Assembly (NCBI RefSeq): GCF_902859855.1
Contig: NZ_CADIKH010000008.1
Location: forward strand, 62,001-126,000
Direction: 5' to 3'
Source: Paraburkholderia humisilvae
Lineage (GTDB): Bacteria; Pseudomonadota; Gammaproteobacteria; Burkholderiales; Burkholderiaceae
DNA length: 64,000 bases
This document shows positions 1-9,335 of the stretch, one piece after another. How positions within the stretch are numbered: position 1 is the stretch's first letter; every line of letters begins with the position of its first letter. A program made the position numbers and the translations under genes. The notes beneath the pieces were generated by a model. The model made no database searches. It was not told the DNA's origin and saw only the letters and a program-made list of their open reading frames with translations.

Positions 1-701
1 AAAATCGCCGGCCGCTTGTGCAAATCGGGCGCGGGCTTCTTCTTCCAGTCACTCACGGCACGGCTCACAATCGTTTCGCTGTCGAGCGTCAGATCGACCG
101 CGACACACACGAGCGTCGATGGCGCACACGATGCGAGCAGCGTGTCGAGCAGGGCGCGATTGCGGTATGGCGTTTCGATAAAGATCTGCGTTTGCTTTAC
201 CTTGCGCGACTGCTGCTCGAGTTCGCGTAAGCGCTTGGCGCGCTCGCCGGCGTCGACCGGCAAATAGCCGTGAAAGGCAAAACTCTGGCCGTTGAGCCCC
301 GACGCCATCAGCGCGAGCAAAATCGAGCTCGGCCCGACGAACGGCACGACCTTGACGCCCCGCTCATGCGCGCGCCGTACGAGCAGCGCGCCCGGATCGG
401 CGACCGCCGGACAACCGGCCTCCGACACCAGCCCCGCGTCAGTGCCCGCGAGAATCGGTGCGAGCAGCCGATCGATTTCACCGGCGGGCGTGTTCACATT
501 CAGTTCGCGAATCTCGATTTCCTGGATCGGGCGCTCGGTGCCGACTTTCTTCAGAAACACGCGCGTGGTTTTCGCGTTTTCGCCGATGTAATAGGTCAGC
601 GCCGCGGCGCGCGCACGCACCGGTGCCGGCAGTACGGCGGCCAGCGCTTGCGCGTCGCTTTCGCCAAGCGTGTTCGGGATCAGATACAGCACACCGCTCA
701 T
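1..701 (-). CDS. SAM-dependent methyltransferase, RsmI/tetrapyrrole-methylase family (3' end outside window)
   Basis: The frame starts at an ATG at 699-701, preceded by a good Shine-Dalgarno (GGGAGG), and stays open to the left edge, so the C-terminus is missing. The product begins MSGVLYLIPNTLGE and contains GLVSEAGCPAVADPG, VVPFVGPSSILLALMASGL and FIETPYRNRALL, which are motifs of the TP-methylase fold seen in RsmI (16S rRNA 2'-O-methyltransferase of C1402). It lacks the usual RsmI N-terminus (LYVVATPIGNL), so it is probably the paralogous 'SAM-dependent methyltransferase' common next to maf in Burkholderiales and not RsmI proper. Its ATG overlaps the maf stop codon (ATGA), indicating translational coupling in one transcript. 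The exact substrate is not known to me. Confidence 0.85.
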   Translation of the reverse strand, partial: MSGVLYLIPNTLGESDAQALAAVLPAPVRARAAALTYYIGENAKTTRVFLKKVGTERPIQEIEIRELNVNTPAGEIDRLLAPILAGTDAGLVSEAGCPAVADPGALLVRRAHERGVKVVPFVGPSSILLALMASGLNGQSFAFHGYLPVDAGERAKRLRELEQQSRKVKQTQIFIETPYRNRALLDTLLASCAPSTLVCVAVDLTLDSETIVSRAVSDWKKKPAPDLHKRPAI

Positions 702-1318
702 CGCGCCTCCCAAAGCGGGTAGCCCGCTGCGAGCAGCATCCCGGACAGCGCAATCAGCGGCAGGCCGATCAGCGCGGTCGGATCGTCTGATTCGATCGCT
801 TCCAGCAGCGTGATGCCGAGCCCTTCGGCCTTTGCGCTGCCCGCGACGTCGTACGGCGTCTCGGCGCGCAGATACGCATCGAGCGCGGCATCGGACAGAT
901 CGCCGCGAAAGCGTACGCGGGTGATGACGTCGATGCACCGTGCGTCGATGGTGCGACTGTCGAACACGCACAGCGCACTGTGGAACAGGACCTCACGGCC
1001 GCGCATCGCCTGTAGTTGTGCCAGCGCCTTGTCATGCGTGCCGGGCTTGCCGATCTGCAGGTTGTCGAAGGTCGCCACCTGGTCAGACCCGATCACGAGC
1101 GCGGCGTCGTCGGCGGCGAGGCTTGCGGCGACTGCGCGTGCTTTCGCTTCGGCGAGCCGCAGCGCGGTCGCAGCGGGGCTTTCGCCGGCAAGCGGTGTTT
1201 CATCGACCGCGGGCACGGCGACATCAAATGGAACGCGCAGGCGTTCGAGCAACACGCGGCGGTAGCGCGAGCTCGATGCGAGAATCAGGCGGGGCGGGTG
1301 TTGGATGGGTTCCGGCAT
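698..1318 (-). CDS. maf: Maf/YceF-type nucleoside triphosphate pyrophosphatase
   Basis: 206 residues. The start MPEPIQHPPRLILASSS places the family's N-terminal phosphate-binding motif (SSSRYRR) at the correct distance; a longer open frame upstream has no family similarity. DETP and GSDQVATFDN match the YceF subfamily, which hydrolyses m7GTP in E. coli and is thought to keep modified nucleotides out of nucleic acid. The C-terminal SAKAEGLGITLLEAIESDDPTALIGLPL region is also YceF-like (quoted here only as residues about 159-186). The stop overlaps the next start by four bases. The gene is divergent from yceD, with a 228-bp gap holding the promoter on the other strand. Confidence 0.93.
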   Translation of the reverse strand: MPEPIQHPPRLILASSSRYRRVLLERLRVPFDVAVPAVDETPLAGESPAATALRLAEAKARAVAASLAADDAALVIGSDQVATFDNLQIGKPGTHDKALAQLQAMRGREVLFHSALCVFDSRTIDARCIDVITRVRFRGDLSDAALDAYLRAETPYDVAGSAKAEGLGITLLEAIESDDPTALIGLPLIALSGMLLAAGYPLWEAR

Positions 1319-1378
1319 GCTGAAATCGGGTTTTGAAAGGTTGCCCGCTGGCGGCTTTGCACACACGGGCTTAAGTGT

Positions 1379-1407
1379 TTGACTCTTAAAGACAAAGCGG
1401 ATATAGT
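1379..1407 (+). promoter_or_regulatory. Sigma-70 promoter of the yceD-rpmF-plsX-fab cluster
   Basis: TTGACT (1379-1384), a 17-base spacer and TATAGT (1402-1407) form a near-consensus promoter. It points toward yceD with about 130 bases of leader. It is the best promoter match before the ribosomal and fatty-acid genes, so it probably drives the start of that cluster. Confidence 0.75.
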
Positions 1408-1546
1408 CTTGGGCTTTTCTAGCGGCGGCTCCTGCGGATAGGGAAAGCGCTGGGAAAGCGCCGGGCGCACGTAGTGCCGTTGTGCGGGCCGTTGAGCAAC
1501 ATCGGCTCACGTCGCGCCAACATCGTGCACAAGGCAGGGGACGAAC

Positions 1547-2224
1547 ATGACGCATTCGACTCACGAATCTGGCAGCCCCGCGGGCAAGTCCGCCGCGGTG
1601 GACCCGCGGCAGTTCGACCTGTTCGAGTTTGCGCGCAGCGGGCGGCAAGCCGCCGGTGTGGTGCGCATTTCGCAACTGCCGCGCATGTTAAACGAAGTCC
1701 CGGCGGAAGTGCCAGCCGACGAACGCGATACCGCGTTCACCTGGCAAGCCGAAGGGTCGACGCAGCCGGAGTTGCAGGACGACGGCACCGAGGGGCCGCA
1801 GCCGTATCTGCGGCTCGCCGTTCACGGTGCCGCGTGGCTCGAGTGCCAGCGCTGCCTTGCGCCGTATGAGCAGGCGTTCCATGTCGACGCGATTTACCGG
1901 ATCGTCGGCACTGAAGCGGAAGCGGAAGAGTTTCCGCTCGACGAGGATGAAGTTGACGTGATCGTGGGTTCGCGCCAGTTCAATCTCGTCGAGCTGATTG
2001 AAGAAGAATTGCTGCTGTCGTTGCCGCTCGTGCCGAAGCACGATGTGTGTCCGCAAGTGCATGAGAGTCTGGTGTCGGGTGTAAGCGGTGCGGAACAGGG
2101 CGAGCACGAAGAAGCAGATGAACACTCCGGCGCCGAGGACGAACGGCCGAATCCGTTCGCGGCGCTGCAAGGCCTGAAATCGAAAGGCCCGAAAGGATCG
2201 GCCGGTTCGGGTGGCGAGCGTTGA
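1547..2224 (+). CDS. yceD: YceD/DUF177 family protein (23S rRNA accumulation protein)
   Basis: 225 residues. The family is known for its position directly before rpmF and for a role in 23S rRNA accumulation in E. coli and in plants. Visible marks are the ECQRCLAPYEQAFHVD segment (CxxC in a conserved place, about residues 103-118) and the acidic C-terminal part followed by NPFAALQGLKSKGPKG, the usual end of DUF177 proteins. The start ATG gives MTHSTHESG; a longer N-terminus than in E. coli (173 residues) is accounted for by an N-terminal extension and an acidic insert around residues 180-205. First gene of the lipid cluster, immediately upstream of L32. Confidence 0.9.
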   Translation: MTHSTHESGSPAGKSAAVDPRQFDLFEFARSGRQAAGVVRISQLPRMLNEVPAEVPADERDTAFTWQAEGSTQPELQDDGTEGPQPYLRLAVHGAAWLECQRCLAPYEQAFHVDAIYRIVGTEAEAEEFPLDEDEVDVIVGSRQFNLVELIEEELLLSLPLVPKHDVCPQVHESLVSGVSGAEQGEHEEADEHSGAEDERPNPFAALQGLKSKGPKGSAGSGGER

Positions 2225-2374
2225 ACGGGCCGCAGCGGGTCGAATAAGCAAGCCGAAAAGCAGGTCGAACAAGCAGGTTGTAGGGGTAGCGTGAAGCGGG
2301 GCGGTGAGTGGGCCGGCCAGTGGCGGTCGCGGCGTCGCGCTGTGTTAGAATTCGGAAAATTTTCAGGAGTTATC

Positions 2375-2554
2375 ATGGCAGTTCAACAGAACAAGAAGTC
2401 GGCGTCCCGGCGTGGACAGCACCGTGCACACGATTTCCTCACCGCGGCGCCGCTCGCAGTTGAGCCGAGCACGGGTGAAGTGCATCTGCGTCACCACATC
2501 AGCCCGAACGGCTACTATCGCGGCAAGAAAGTCGTCAAGACGAAAAACGACTAA
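2375..2554 (+). CDS. rpmF: 50S ribosomal protein L32
   Basis: 59 residues, the usual length. It begins [20 protein letters not shown] and has [18 protein letters not shown], the conserved end of L32. The cysteine pairs of the zinc-binding form are absent, as in most proteobacterial L32. The start is fixed by an AGGAG seven bases upstream of the ATG. It lies between yceD and plsX, the conserved bacterial arrangement linking ribosome and membrane-lipid synthesis. A strong terminator-like hairpin follows 154 bases later, before plsX. Confidence 0.98.
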   Translation: MAVQQNKKSASRRGQHRAHDFLTAAPLAVEPSTGEVHLRHHISPNGYYRGKKVVKTKND

Positions 2555-2707
2555 TCGCCGAAGCGTGTTGCGCCCACTCATAGGCGTTGCGCGCGGCGAT
2601 GGGTTCGTCGCTGTCGGATCCGCGGCGGTTTGCACTGCTGCAGGTTTAACGGTTGAGTTATTCACCGCCGGCTTGACAGACACTCGCCTGACATTTTCCC
2701 GGCATCG

Positions 2708-2736
2708 AAAAGGCGGCATTCACTTGCCGCTTTTTT
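2708..2736 (+). terminator. Intrinsic terminator or attenuator between rpmF and plsX
   Basis: An 11-bp stem (2708-2718 with 2725-2735, one G-T pair), a 6-base loop and a run of six T form a complete intrinsic terminator. It ends only 24 bases before the plsX start, so plsX is either reached by readthrough or has little room for its own promoter. Confidence 0.8.
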
Positions 2737-2759
2737 GTGCCTGAAATTCGTCGCATTCG

Positions 2760-3971
2760 ATGACTGTAAAACTCACGATCGATTGCATGGGAGGCGACCA
2801 CGGCCCGTCCGTGACCGTTCCCGCTGCCGTCAACTTCGTTCGCTCGCATCCCGACGCGCAGCTGATGCTGGTCGGTATCGAAAGTGCGATTCGCGCCCAG
2901 TTGAAGAAGCTGAAGGCGTTGAACGAGCCGGCGCTGACGGTTGTGCCCGCCACCGAGATCGTCGCGATGGACGATCCGGTTGAGATCGCGCTGCGCAAAA
3001 AGAAAGACTCGTCGATGCGCGTGGCGCTCAATCGCGTCAAGGAAGACGACGCGCAGGCCTGCATTTCGGCCGGCAACACCGGCGCGCTGATGGCGGTGTC
3101 CCGCTACGTGCTGAAAACGCTGCCGGGCATCGAGCGCCCGGCGATCGCGTTCGCGCTGCCGAACCCGACCGGCTATACGACGATGCTCGACCTGGGCGCC
3201 AACGTCGATTGCGAGCCGCAGCATCTGTTGCAGTTCGCCGAGATGGGTCACGCGCTCGTGTCCGCGCTGGAAGGCAAGGAGCGTCCCACTATCGGGCTCT
3301 TGAACATCGGCGAAGAAGTCATCAAAGGCAATGAGACGATCAAGCGCGCGGGCGAATTGCTGCGCGCAAGCACGCTGAATTTCCGCGGCAACGTCGAGGG
3401 CGACGACATCTATAAGGGAACGACCGACGTGATCGTCTGCGATGGTTTCGTCGGCAACGTCGCGCTGAAGACGTCGGAAGGTCTTGCGCAAATGCTGTCC
3501 GATATCATCAAGGAAGAGTTCGGGCGGTCGTGGCTCACCAAGGTGATGGCGGTGCTCGCGCTGCCGGTGCTGCTGCGCTTCAAGAAGCGCGTCGATCACC
3601 GTCAATACAATGGCGCGGCGCTGCTCGGCTTGCGCAGCCTCGTCATCAAGAGCCACGGTTCGGCTGACGCCTATGCGTTTGAGTGGGCCATCAAACGCGC
3701 GTATGATGCCGTCAAAAATGGCGTGCTCGAACGCCTTGCGCGCGCGATGGAGGAGAACGCGGGCTCACTTGAACAGGCGAAGCAAGCCGCGCGCGATGCA
3801 AGCAGCGCGGCGGCGACGGCGAATCCGGGAGACCCGGCCAATCCCGCAAATCCGACGCCGGCCGATCCGGCAGCCCCGGCCAATCCCGCCGGCGCGGTCA
3901 GTTCCGGCGGTCCCTCGGGTCCCCTCGCAGGTCGCGCCGAGCCCTACGCCGCATCATCCTCGAAGGCATAA
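2760..3971 (+). CDS. plsX: Phosphate acyltransferase PlsX
   Basis: 403 residues. PlsX makes acyl-phosphate from acyl-ACP for the first step of phospholipid synthesis, peripheral to the inner membrane. Family marks are [10 protein letters not shown] (residues 5-14), [10 protein letters not shown] (about 104-113), [15 protein letters not shown] and [13 protein letters not shown]. The enzyme core ends near residue 335; typical PlsX has about 340-360 residues. Here a proline, alanine, asparagine-rich tail of roughly 55 residues follows (repeats of the type [16 protein letters not shown]). The stop codon TAA overlaps the fabH start (TAATG), so the two are translationally coupled. Confidence 0.97.
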   Translation: MTVKLTIDCMGGDHGPSVTVPAAVNFVRSHPDAQLMLVGIESAIRAQLKKLKALNEPALTVVPATEIVAMDDPVEIALRKKKDSSMRVALNRVKEDDAQACISAGNTGALMAVSRYVLKTLPGIERPAIAFALPNPTGYTTMLDLGANVDCEPQHLLQFAEMGHALVSALEGKERPTIGLLNIGEEVIKGNETIKRAGELLRASTLNFRGNVEGDDIYKGTTDVIVCDGFVGNVALKTSEGLAQMLSDIIKEEFGRSWLTKVMAVLALPVLLRFKKRVDHRQYNGAALLGLRSLVIKSHGSADAYAFEWAIKRAYDAVKNGVLERLARAMEENAGSLEQAKQAARDASSAAATANPGDPANPANPTPADPAAPANPAGAVSSGGPSGPLAGRAEPYAASSSKA

Positions 3972-4960
3972 TGGCGCAATCCACTACCTACTCCCGCGTG
4001 CTCGGCACCGGCAGTTATCTGCCGCCGCAGCGCGTCTCCAATCAGGAACTGGCCGATCGTCTCGCGAAGCAGGGCATTGAGACGAGCGACGAATGGATCG
4101 TTGCCCGCACGGGCATTCATGCGCGCCATTTTGCCGAACCTGACGTGACGACCAGTGAACTGGCGCTGCTCGCATCGCAGCGCGCGATCGAAGCGGCCGA
4201 TGTCGATCCGCAATCGATCGATCTGATCATCGTCGCGACATCGACCCCGGATTTCGTGTTTCCGAGCACCGCGTGCCTGTTGCAGAACAAGCTGGGCATC
4301 CGCAACAACGGCGCGGCCTTCGACGTGCAGGCGGTGTGCTCCGGTTTCGCATACGCGGTCGCGACCGCCGACAGCTTTATCCGCAGCGGCCAGCATCGCA
4401 CCGCACTGGTGGTTGGCGCCGAGACGTTTTCGCGCATCCTCGATTTCAATGACCGTACCACCTGTGTGCTGTTCGGCGACGGCGCGGGGGCGGTCGTGTT
4501 GCAGGCTTCGAATGAGCCGGGCGTGCTCGCGAACGCGCTGCATGCGGACGGCAGCTATTCGAACATTCTGTGCACGCCGGGGAATGTGAATGGCGGCGTG
4601 GTGACGGGCAGCGCGTTCCTGCATATGGACGGTCAGGCGGTGTTCAAGCTTGCGGTGGGCGTGCTAGAAAAGGTCGCGGTCGAAGCACTCGAAAAAGCGA
4701 ACCTGAAACCCGAGCAGGTCGACTGGCTGATTCCGCATCAAGCCAATATTCGCATCATGCAAAGCACGTGTCGCAAGCTCGGCCTGCCGCAGGAGCGGAT
4801 GATCGTCACCGTGCACGAACACGGCAATACGTCGGCCGCTTCCATTCCGCTCGCACTCGACGTGGCGGTCCGCGACGGTCGCATCAAGCGCGGCCATCAC
4901 GTGCTGATCGAAGGTGTCGGCGGCGGCTTTACATGGGGCGCTTCGGTGATCCGTTTCTGA
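3971..4960 (+). CDS. fabH: 3-oxoacyl-ACP synthase III (KAS III)
   Basis: 329 residues. FabH condenses acetyl-CoA with malonyl-ACP to start fatty-acid elongation. The catalytic triad is visible: Cys123 in [10 protein letters not shown], His256 in [10 protein letters not shown] and Asn286 in [10 protein letters not shown]. The C-terminal [16 protein letters not shown] is typical. The start ATG shares one base with the plsX stop. Length and motifs match a functional enzyme. fabD follows after 144 bases. Confidence 0.98.
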   Translation: MAQSTTYSRVLGTGSYLPPQRVSNQELADRLAKQGIETSDEWIVARTGIHARHFAEPDVTTSELALLASQRAIEAADVDPQSIDLIIVATSTPDFVFPSTACLLQNKLGIRNNGAAFDVQAVCSGFAYAVATADSFIRSGQHRTALVVGAETFSRILDFNDRTTCVLFGDGAGAVVLQASNEPGVLANALHADGSYSNILCTPGNVNGGVVTGSAFLHMDGQAVFKLAVGVLEKVAVEALEKANLKPEQVDWLIPHQANIRIMQSTCRKLGLPQERMIVTVHEHGNTSAASIPLALDVAVRDGRIKRGHHVLIEGVGGGFTWGASVIRF

Positions 4961-5104
4961 CGGCTGACGTTCCATCCACGGTGGCGCCGGCTGCGCGCGA
5001 TGCATGCCCGCGTGTCGGATACCGCGGGGCGCATCGTGCGTCGCGCTCATACGAAATGCAGCGCGACGCCGCGGACATTCGAATACATCGACTTGGGGGG
5101 TGAT

Positions 5105-6040
5105 ATGAAATTTGCGTTCGTTTTTCCGGGCCAAGGCTCGCAATCGGTCGGCATGCTGAACGCGTTCGGCGATCATCCTGTTGTGCGCGAGACGGTTCAG
5201 GAAGCGTCGGACGCACTCAACCAGGACATCGGCAAGCTGATCGCCGAAGGCCCGGCGGATGATCTGAACCTCACCACCAACACGCAGCCTGTGATGCTGA
5301 CCGCGGCGTATGCGATCTATCGTGCATGGCGCGCGGACGGCGGTCCGGCGCCGGCGATCGTCGCGGGTCACAGCCTCGGCGAGTATACGGCGCTGGTCGC
5401 CGCCGGCGCACTGAAGTTTCGCGACGCGGTGCCGCTCGTGCGCTTTCGCGCGCAGGCAATGCAGACGGCCGTGCCCGTCGGCCAGGGCGGCATGGCGGCG
5501 ATTCTCGGTCTCGACGACGAAACGGTGCGCGCGGTGTGCAAGGAAGCCTCCACCGCCGGCACGGTCGAAGCGGTCAACTTCAACGCGCCGGCACAGGTCG
5601 TGATCGCGGGCCACAAAGCGGCGGTCGAGAAGGCCTGCGAAATCGCGAAGGCCAAGGGTGCGAAGCGCGCATTGCCGCTGCCGGTGTCGGCGCCGTTTCA
5701 CTCGTCGCTGCTCAAGCCCGCTTCCGATCAGCTGCGTGCGTATCTCGCGAACGTCGAGGTCGATGTGCCGTCGATCTCGGTGATCAACAACGTCGACGTG
5801 GCGGTCGTCCATGAGCCGGCCCGCATCAAGGACGCGCTCGTGCGTCAGGCGGCCGGCGCGGTGCGCTGGGTCGAATGCGTGCAGGCGATGGCGAAAGCGG
5901 GCGTGACGAACGTGTTCGAATGCGGTCCGGGCAAGGTGCTTGCTGGTCTGACGAAGCGCATCGACGGCAATCTCGGCGGCGCGGCGATCGTCGATCCGGC
6001 GTCGCTCGACGACGTGCTCAAGCAGGTGAGCGCGCAATAA
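5105..6040 (+). CDS. fabD: Malonyl-CoA:ACP transacylase
   Basis: 311 residues, normal length. FabD moves malonate from CoA to the acyl carrier protein. The start MKFAFVFPGQGSQSVGM is the family's canonical N-terminus and has a GGGGGG Shine-Dalgarno just upstream; a longer open frame begins at 5000 but adds unrelated sequence. Ser90 in GHSLGEY is the nucleophile, the FRAQAMQ segment carries the conserved arginine, and APFHSSLL carries the active-site histidine. Located between fabH and fabG in the same direction. Confidence 0.98.
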   Translation: MKFAFVFPGQGSQSVGMLNAFGDHPVVRETVQEASDALNQDIGKLIAEGPADDLNLTTNTQPVMLTAAYAIYRAWRADGGPAPAIVAGHSLGEYTALVAAGALKFRDAVPLVRFRAQAMQTAVPVGQGGMAAILGLDDETVRAVCKEASTAGTVEAVNFNAPAQVVIAGHKAAVEKACEIAKAKGAKRALPLPVSAPFHSSLLKPASDQLRAYLANVEVDVPSISVINNVDVAVVHEPARIKDALVRQAAGAVRWVECVQAMAKAGVTNVFECGPGKVLAGLTKRIDGNLGGAAIVDPASLDDVLKQVSAQ

Positions 6041-6166
6041 GCGGTAGCGGACGGAAGTCAACAGAAGTCAACGGAACAAAGCGGTAGCGTCACCGGAAAC
6101 GAAGGGTCGCCGCCGCGGCAGTTGGGTTTAAACCGCCTGCGAACAGCGGGCACAGTGGAATTCACG

Positions 6167-6916
6167 ATGGATAAATCTCTCGACAAGCAGGTCGCAGTGG
6201 TCACCGGCGCATCGCGCGGCATCGGTCGCGCGATCGCGCTCGAACTGGCCCGTCAGGGCGCGACCGTGATCGGCACCGCGACCAGCGAGAGCGGCGCGCA
6301 AGCGATCACCCAGGCGTTCAACGACGCGGATCTCAGCGGCCGCGGCGTGGTGCTGAACGTCAACGATGGCGCCGCGGTGGAAGCACTGATCGATGGCACA
6401 GTGAAGGAATTCGGTTCGCTCAACGTGCTGGTCAACAACGCGGGTATTACCCAGGACCAGCTCGCGATGCGGATGAAGGACGAAGACTGGGAGGCGGTGC
6501 TCGACACGAACCTGAAGGCGGTGTTCCGTCTGTCGCGCGCGGTGCTGCGTCCGATGATGAAGGCGCGCGGTGGCCGCATCATCAACATTACGTCGGTCGT
6601 CGGCGCGGCGGGTAACCCCGGTCAGGCGAACTACGCAGCGGCGAAGGCGGGCGTCGCCGGCATGACGCGCGCGCTTGCGCGCGAGATCGGCAGCCGCGGC
6701 ATCACGGTCAACTGTGTCGCACCGGGGTTCATCGATACGGACATGACTCGCGTGTTGCCCGAAGAGCAGCAGGCGGCCTTGAAGGCGCAAGTGCCGATCG
6801 GCCGCCTGGGCACGCCGGAGGAGATCGCGCATGCGGTCGTGTTTCTCGCATCGCCGCAAGCGGCCTACATTACAGGCATCGAGTTGCACGTGAACGGCGG
6901 CATGTATATGTCGTAA
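6167..6916 (+). CDS. fabG: 3-oxoacyl-ACP reductase
   Basis: 249 residues. This NADPH-dependent short-chain dehydrogenase reduces 3-oxoacyl-ACP in each elongation cycle. TGASRGIG (13-20) binds the cofactor; Ser143, Tyr156 and Lys160 (YAAAK) form the catalytic set; NNAG is at 90-93. The start at 6167 (MDKSLDKQVAVVTG) has GGAA upstream and fits the usual family length; the frame opens earlier at 6122 without similarity. acpP follows after 148 bases. Confidence 0.97.
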   Translation: MDKSLDKQVAVVTGASRGIGRAIALELARQGATVIGTATSESGAQAITQAFNDADLSGRGVVLNVNDGAAVEALIDGTVKEFGSLNVLVNNAGITQDQLAMRMKDEDWEAVLDTNLKAVFRLSRAVLRPMMKARGGRIINITSVVGAAGNPGQANYAAAKAGVAGMTRALAREIGSRGITVNCVAPGFIDTDMTRVLPEEQQAALKAQVPIGRLGTPEEIAHAVVFLASPQAAYITGIELHVNGGMYMS

Positions 6917-7064
6917 TCAAATTCGGTTACTATCCGCGCCGCGATGCAGTTTCGCACGCGCGTGGACGGTGCCTTCGCAGCAACGTGCGCGCCGTTTTGC
7001 AGCGGGGCAAACCTGATAAAATGCGCGCACCTGTATTTATGAACTTTTTTCCCTTGGAGGGGTA

Positions 7065-7304
7065 ATGGACAACATCGAACAACGCGTTAAAAAGATCGTT
7101 GCGGAACAACTGGGCGTCGCGGAAGCGGAAATCAAGAACGAAGCCTCGTTCGTCAACGATCTCGGCGCTGATTCGCTCGATACCGTTGAACTGGTGATGG
7201 CCCTCGAGGACGAATTCGGCATGGAAATCCCGGATGAAGAAGCCGAGAAGATCACCACCGTGCAGCAAGCGATCGACTACGCTCGCGCCAACGTCAAGGC
7301 CTAA
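7065..7304 (+). CDS. acpP: Acyl carrier protein
   Basis: 79 residues, acidic, standard size. Ser37 in [10 protein letters not shown] is the site where AcpS (encoded at 21378) attaches 4'-phosphopantetheine. The start has a very strong Shine-Dalgarno (GGAGGGG, five bases before ATG), consistent with the high abundance of this protein. A possible -10 (TAAAAT) lies about 45 bases upstream within the 148-bp gap after fabG, so a separate promoter is likely but unproven. Confidence 0.99.
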
Positions 7305-7451
7305 GGCCATTCGCGCCTGCATCGCCACCGTTGTCGATGGCCGCTGCCGCCGCCGTTGTGATTCTGGAGCCGACGCATGGGCGGCGCCCATCCGCGGTCC
7401 GCGCGGAAACGGCGGTCAGGCTGCCGCTATCGGCGTTTGCGCCGGGTTCAT

Positions 7452-7503
7452 AGCCACAGGGTACACAGGCCCGTTGCCTGTTGCCGCTGTGGCTTTTGCT
7501 TTG
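7452..7503 (+). terminator. Nested hairpin, possible attenuator between acpP and fabF
   Basis: Outer stem of 8 bp (AGCCACAG 7452-7459 with CTGTGGCT 7487-7494) encloses a perfect inner hairpin (ACAGGC 7465-7470, loop CCGTT, GCCTGT 7476-7481) and is followed by TTTGCTTT. It resembles an imperfect intrinsic terminator and would reduce transcription from acpP into fabF. Confidence 0.55.
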
Positions 7504-7552
7504 GCATGAACTGCTGCTTTTGCTTTCGTCATTCTATGGAAAAGGGGTTACC

Positions 7553-8791
7553 GTGAGCCGCCGTCGTGTTGTTGTTACAGGCCTGGGGCTGATTTCGCCT
7601 GTTGGCAATAATGTTGCCGACGGATGGGCCAATCTGGTCGCCGGCCGATCCGGCATCGCCGACATCACGAAGTTCGACGCTTCGAACTTCTCCACTCGCT
7701 TCGCTGGCGAGGTCAAGGGCTTCAATGTCGAGGAGTACATGCCCGGCAAGGAAGCGCGCCATATGGATACGTTCATCCATTACGGCATCGCGGCCGGCAT
7801 GCAGGCGATCAAGGACAGCGGCCTCGAAATCAACGAAGCGAATGCCGAGCGTGCCGGCGTGGTGGTAGGGTCCGGCATCGGCGGTCTGCCGATGATCGAA
7901 ATCACGCAGACCGAACTGTTAAACCGCGGCCCGCGCCGCATTTCGCCGTTCTTCGTGCCTGCATCGATCATTAACATGATCTCCGGCCATCTGTCGATCA
8001 AGTTCGGCCTGAAGGGTCCGAATCTGTCGATGGTGACCGCGTGCACGACCGGCCTGCATTGCATCGGCGAAGCATCGCGGCTGATCGAGTATGGCGACGC
8101 CGATGTGATGATCGCCGGCGGCGCGGAATCGACCGTGTCGCCGCTGGGCATCGGCGGCTTCGCCGCGGCGCGCGCACTGTCGCAACGCAATGACGATCCG
8201 GCTACCGCGAGTCGTCCGTGGGACAAGGACCGTGACGGCTTCGTGCTCGGCGAAGGCGCGGGCGTGATGGTTCTCGAAGAGTACGAGCATGCGAAGGCAC
8301 GCGGCGCGAAGATTTACGCGGAAGTGGCCGGCTACGGCATGAGCGGTGACGCGTACCACATGACCGCGCCGCTCGAAGACGGCGACGGCGCACGGCGCTG
8401 CATGCTGGCCGCGATGAAGAACGCCGGCATCAACGCGGACGAGGTCGGCTATCTCAATGCGCATGGCACGTCCACGCAGCTTGGCGACCTCGCGGAAACG
8501 ATCGGCATCAAGCGCGCATTCGGCGAACACGCGAAGAAGATTGTCGTGAACTCGACCAAGTCGATGACCGGGCACCTGCTCGGCGGCGCCGGCGGTCTCG
8601 AGTCGGTGTTCACGGTGCTCGCCATGCATCACCAGATGTCGCCGCCGACTATCAACATCTTCAACCAGGACCCGGAATGCGATCTCGACTACTGCGCGAA
8701 CACCGCGCGGGAGATGAAGATCGACGTCGCGCTGAAGAACTCGTTTGGGTTCGGTGGCACGAACGGAACCTTGGTGTTCAAGCGCGTATAA
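7553..8791 (+). CDS. fabF: 3-oxoacyl-ACP synthase II (KAS II)
   Basis: 412 residues with a GTG start preceded by AGGGG (aaaggggttacc). The frame opens 24 codons earlier ([11 protein letters not shown]), but the family N-terminus is [17 protein letters not shown], so the GTG is preferred. Cys164 in TACTTGLH is the acyl acceptor, and the two histidines lie in [11 protein letters not shown] and [12 protein letters not shown]. FabF elongates C16:1 to C18:1 and other chains. Last gene of the fatty-acid cluster. Confidence 0.97.
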   Translation: MSRRRVVVTGLGLISPVGNNVADGWANLVAGRSGIADITKFDASNFSTRFAGEVKGFNVEEYMPGKEARHMDTFIHYGIAAGMQAIKDSGLEINEANAERAGVVVGSGIGGLPMIEITQTELLNRGPRRISPFFVPASIINMISGHLSIKFGLKGPNLSMVTACTTGLHCIGEASRLIEYGDADVMIAGGAESTVSPLGIGGFAAARALSQRNDDPATASRPWDKDRDGFVLGEGAGVMVLEEYEHAKARGAKIYAEVAGYGMSGDAYHMTAPLEDGDGARRCMLAAMKNAGINADEVGYLNAHGTSTQLGDLAETIGIKRAFGEHAKKIVVNSTKSMTGHLLGGAGGLESVFTVLAMHHQMSPPTINIFNQDPECDLDYCANTAREMKIDVALKNSFGFGGTNGTLVFKRV

Positions 8792-8804
8792 GCGGCGTTA
8801 CCGT

Positions 8805-9335
8805 TTGACGCAGCCCCCGCAGCCGTCTCAATCTGTCCGATCACCGGCGGCGCCGCTCGATGCGGCGCCGCCGGCGGGGCAAATGCAACCTGAAGTCTCC
8901 GCAGGCGGAACGTCGCAGTGCATCGTGCTGCGACGTTCCGCCTTGTTGTATGGCGTGGCCGCCGGCTTTATCCTGGTCGCTGCCGCAGCGGTTTTCACGA
9001 CACTCGCATCGCGTACTGCCTGGTTGCACGCCGCAGTCGCCGCACTGACGACGCTTGTCGTGCTGAGCGTCGTGCTCGTGCAAGACGCACGGCGCCGGCC
9101 CGCGTCGCTTAAAATCGGGTCGGATACTCTGACCGCCTGGAATCGCGCCGGACAGCCGGTCGCGCAGGGCCGTATCGCCGGCTTCGCGCAATGGAGCGGT
9201 TGGCTGCTGTCCATTGCGCTTGTGGGCGACAATGGCCGGTCCCGCACGCTGCTCGTTACCGCCGACATGCTTTGCTCCGACCATTTCCGTGAACTGTCGG
9301 TACAGGCCCGGCGCGCCGCGCACGGGGCGTTGTAA
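8805..9335 (+). CDS. YgfX-like inner-membrane protein
   Basis: If it starts at the TTG at 8805, the product has 176 residues; an ATG at 8883 (MQPEVSAGGTS) would give 150. It holds two closely spaced membrane segments (LLYGVAAGFILVAAAAVF and AAVAALTTLVVLSVVL), then a short soluble domain with SLKIGSD, GRIAGFAQWSGWLLSIAL and LLVTADMLCSDHFREL. This order of two helices, a tryptophan-containing beta region and a final (A)AD...FREL segment resembles YgfX/CptA (Pfam Cpta_toxin), a membrane protein partnered with SdhE in enterobacteria. No SdhE partner is next to it here. It sits between fabF and the sigma factor gene. The similarity is from memory of the family pattern, so the assignment is tentative; the gene itself is likely real. 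Confidence 0.65.
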   Translation: MTQPPQPSQSVRSPAAPLDAAPPAGQMQPEVSAGGTSQCIVLRRSALLYGVAAGFILVAAAAVFTTLASRTAWLHAAVAALTTLVVLSVVLVQDARRRPASLKIGSDTLTAWNRAGQPVAQGRIAGFAQWSGWLLSIALVGDNGRSRTLLVTADMLCSDHFRELSVQARRAAHGAL

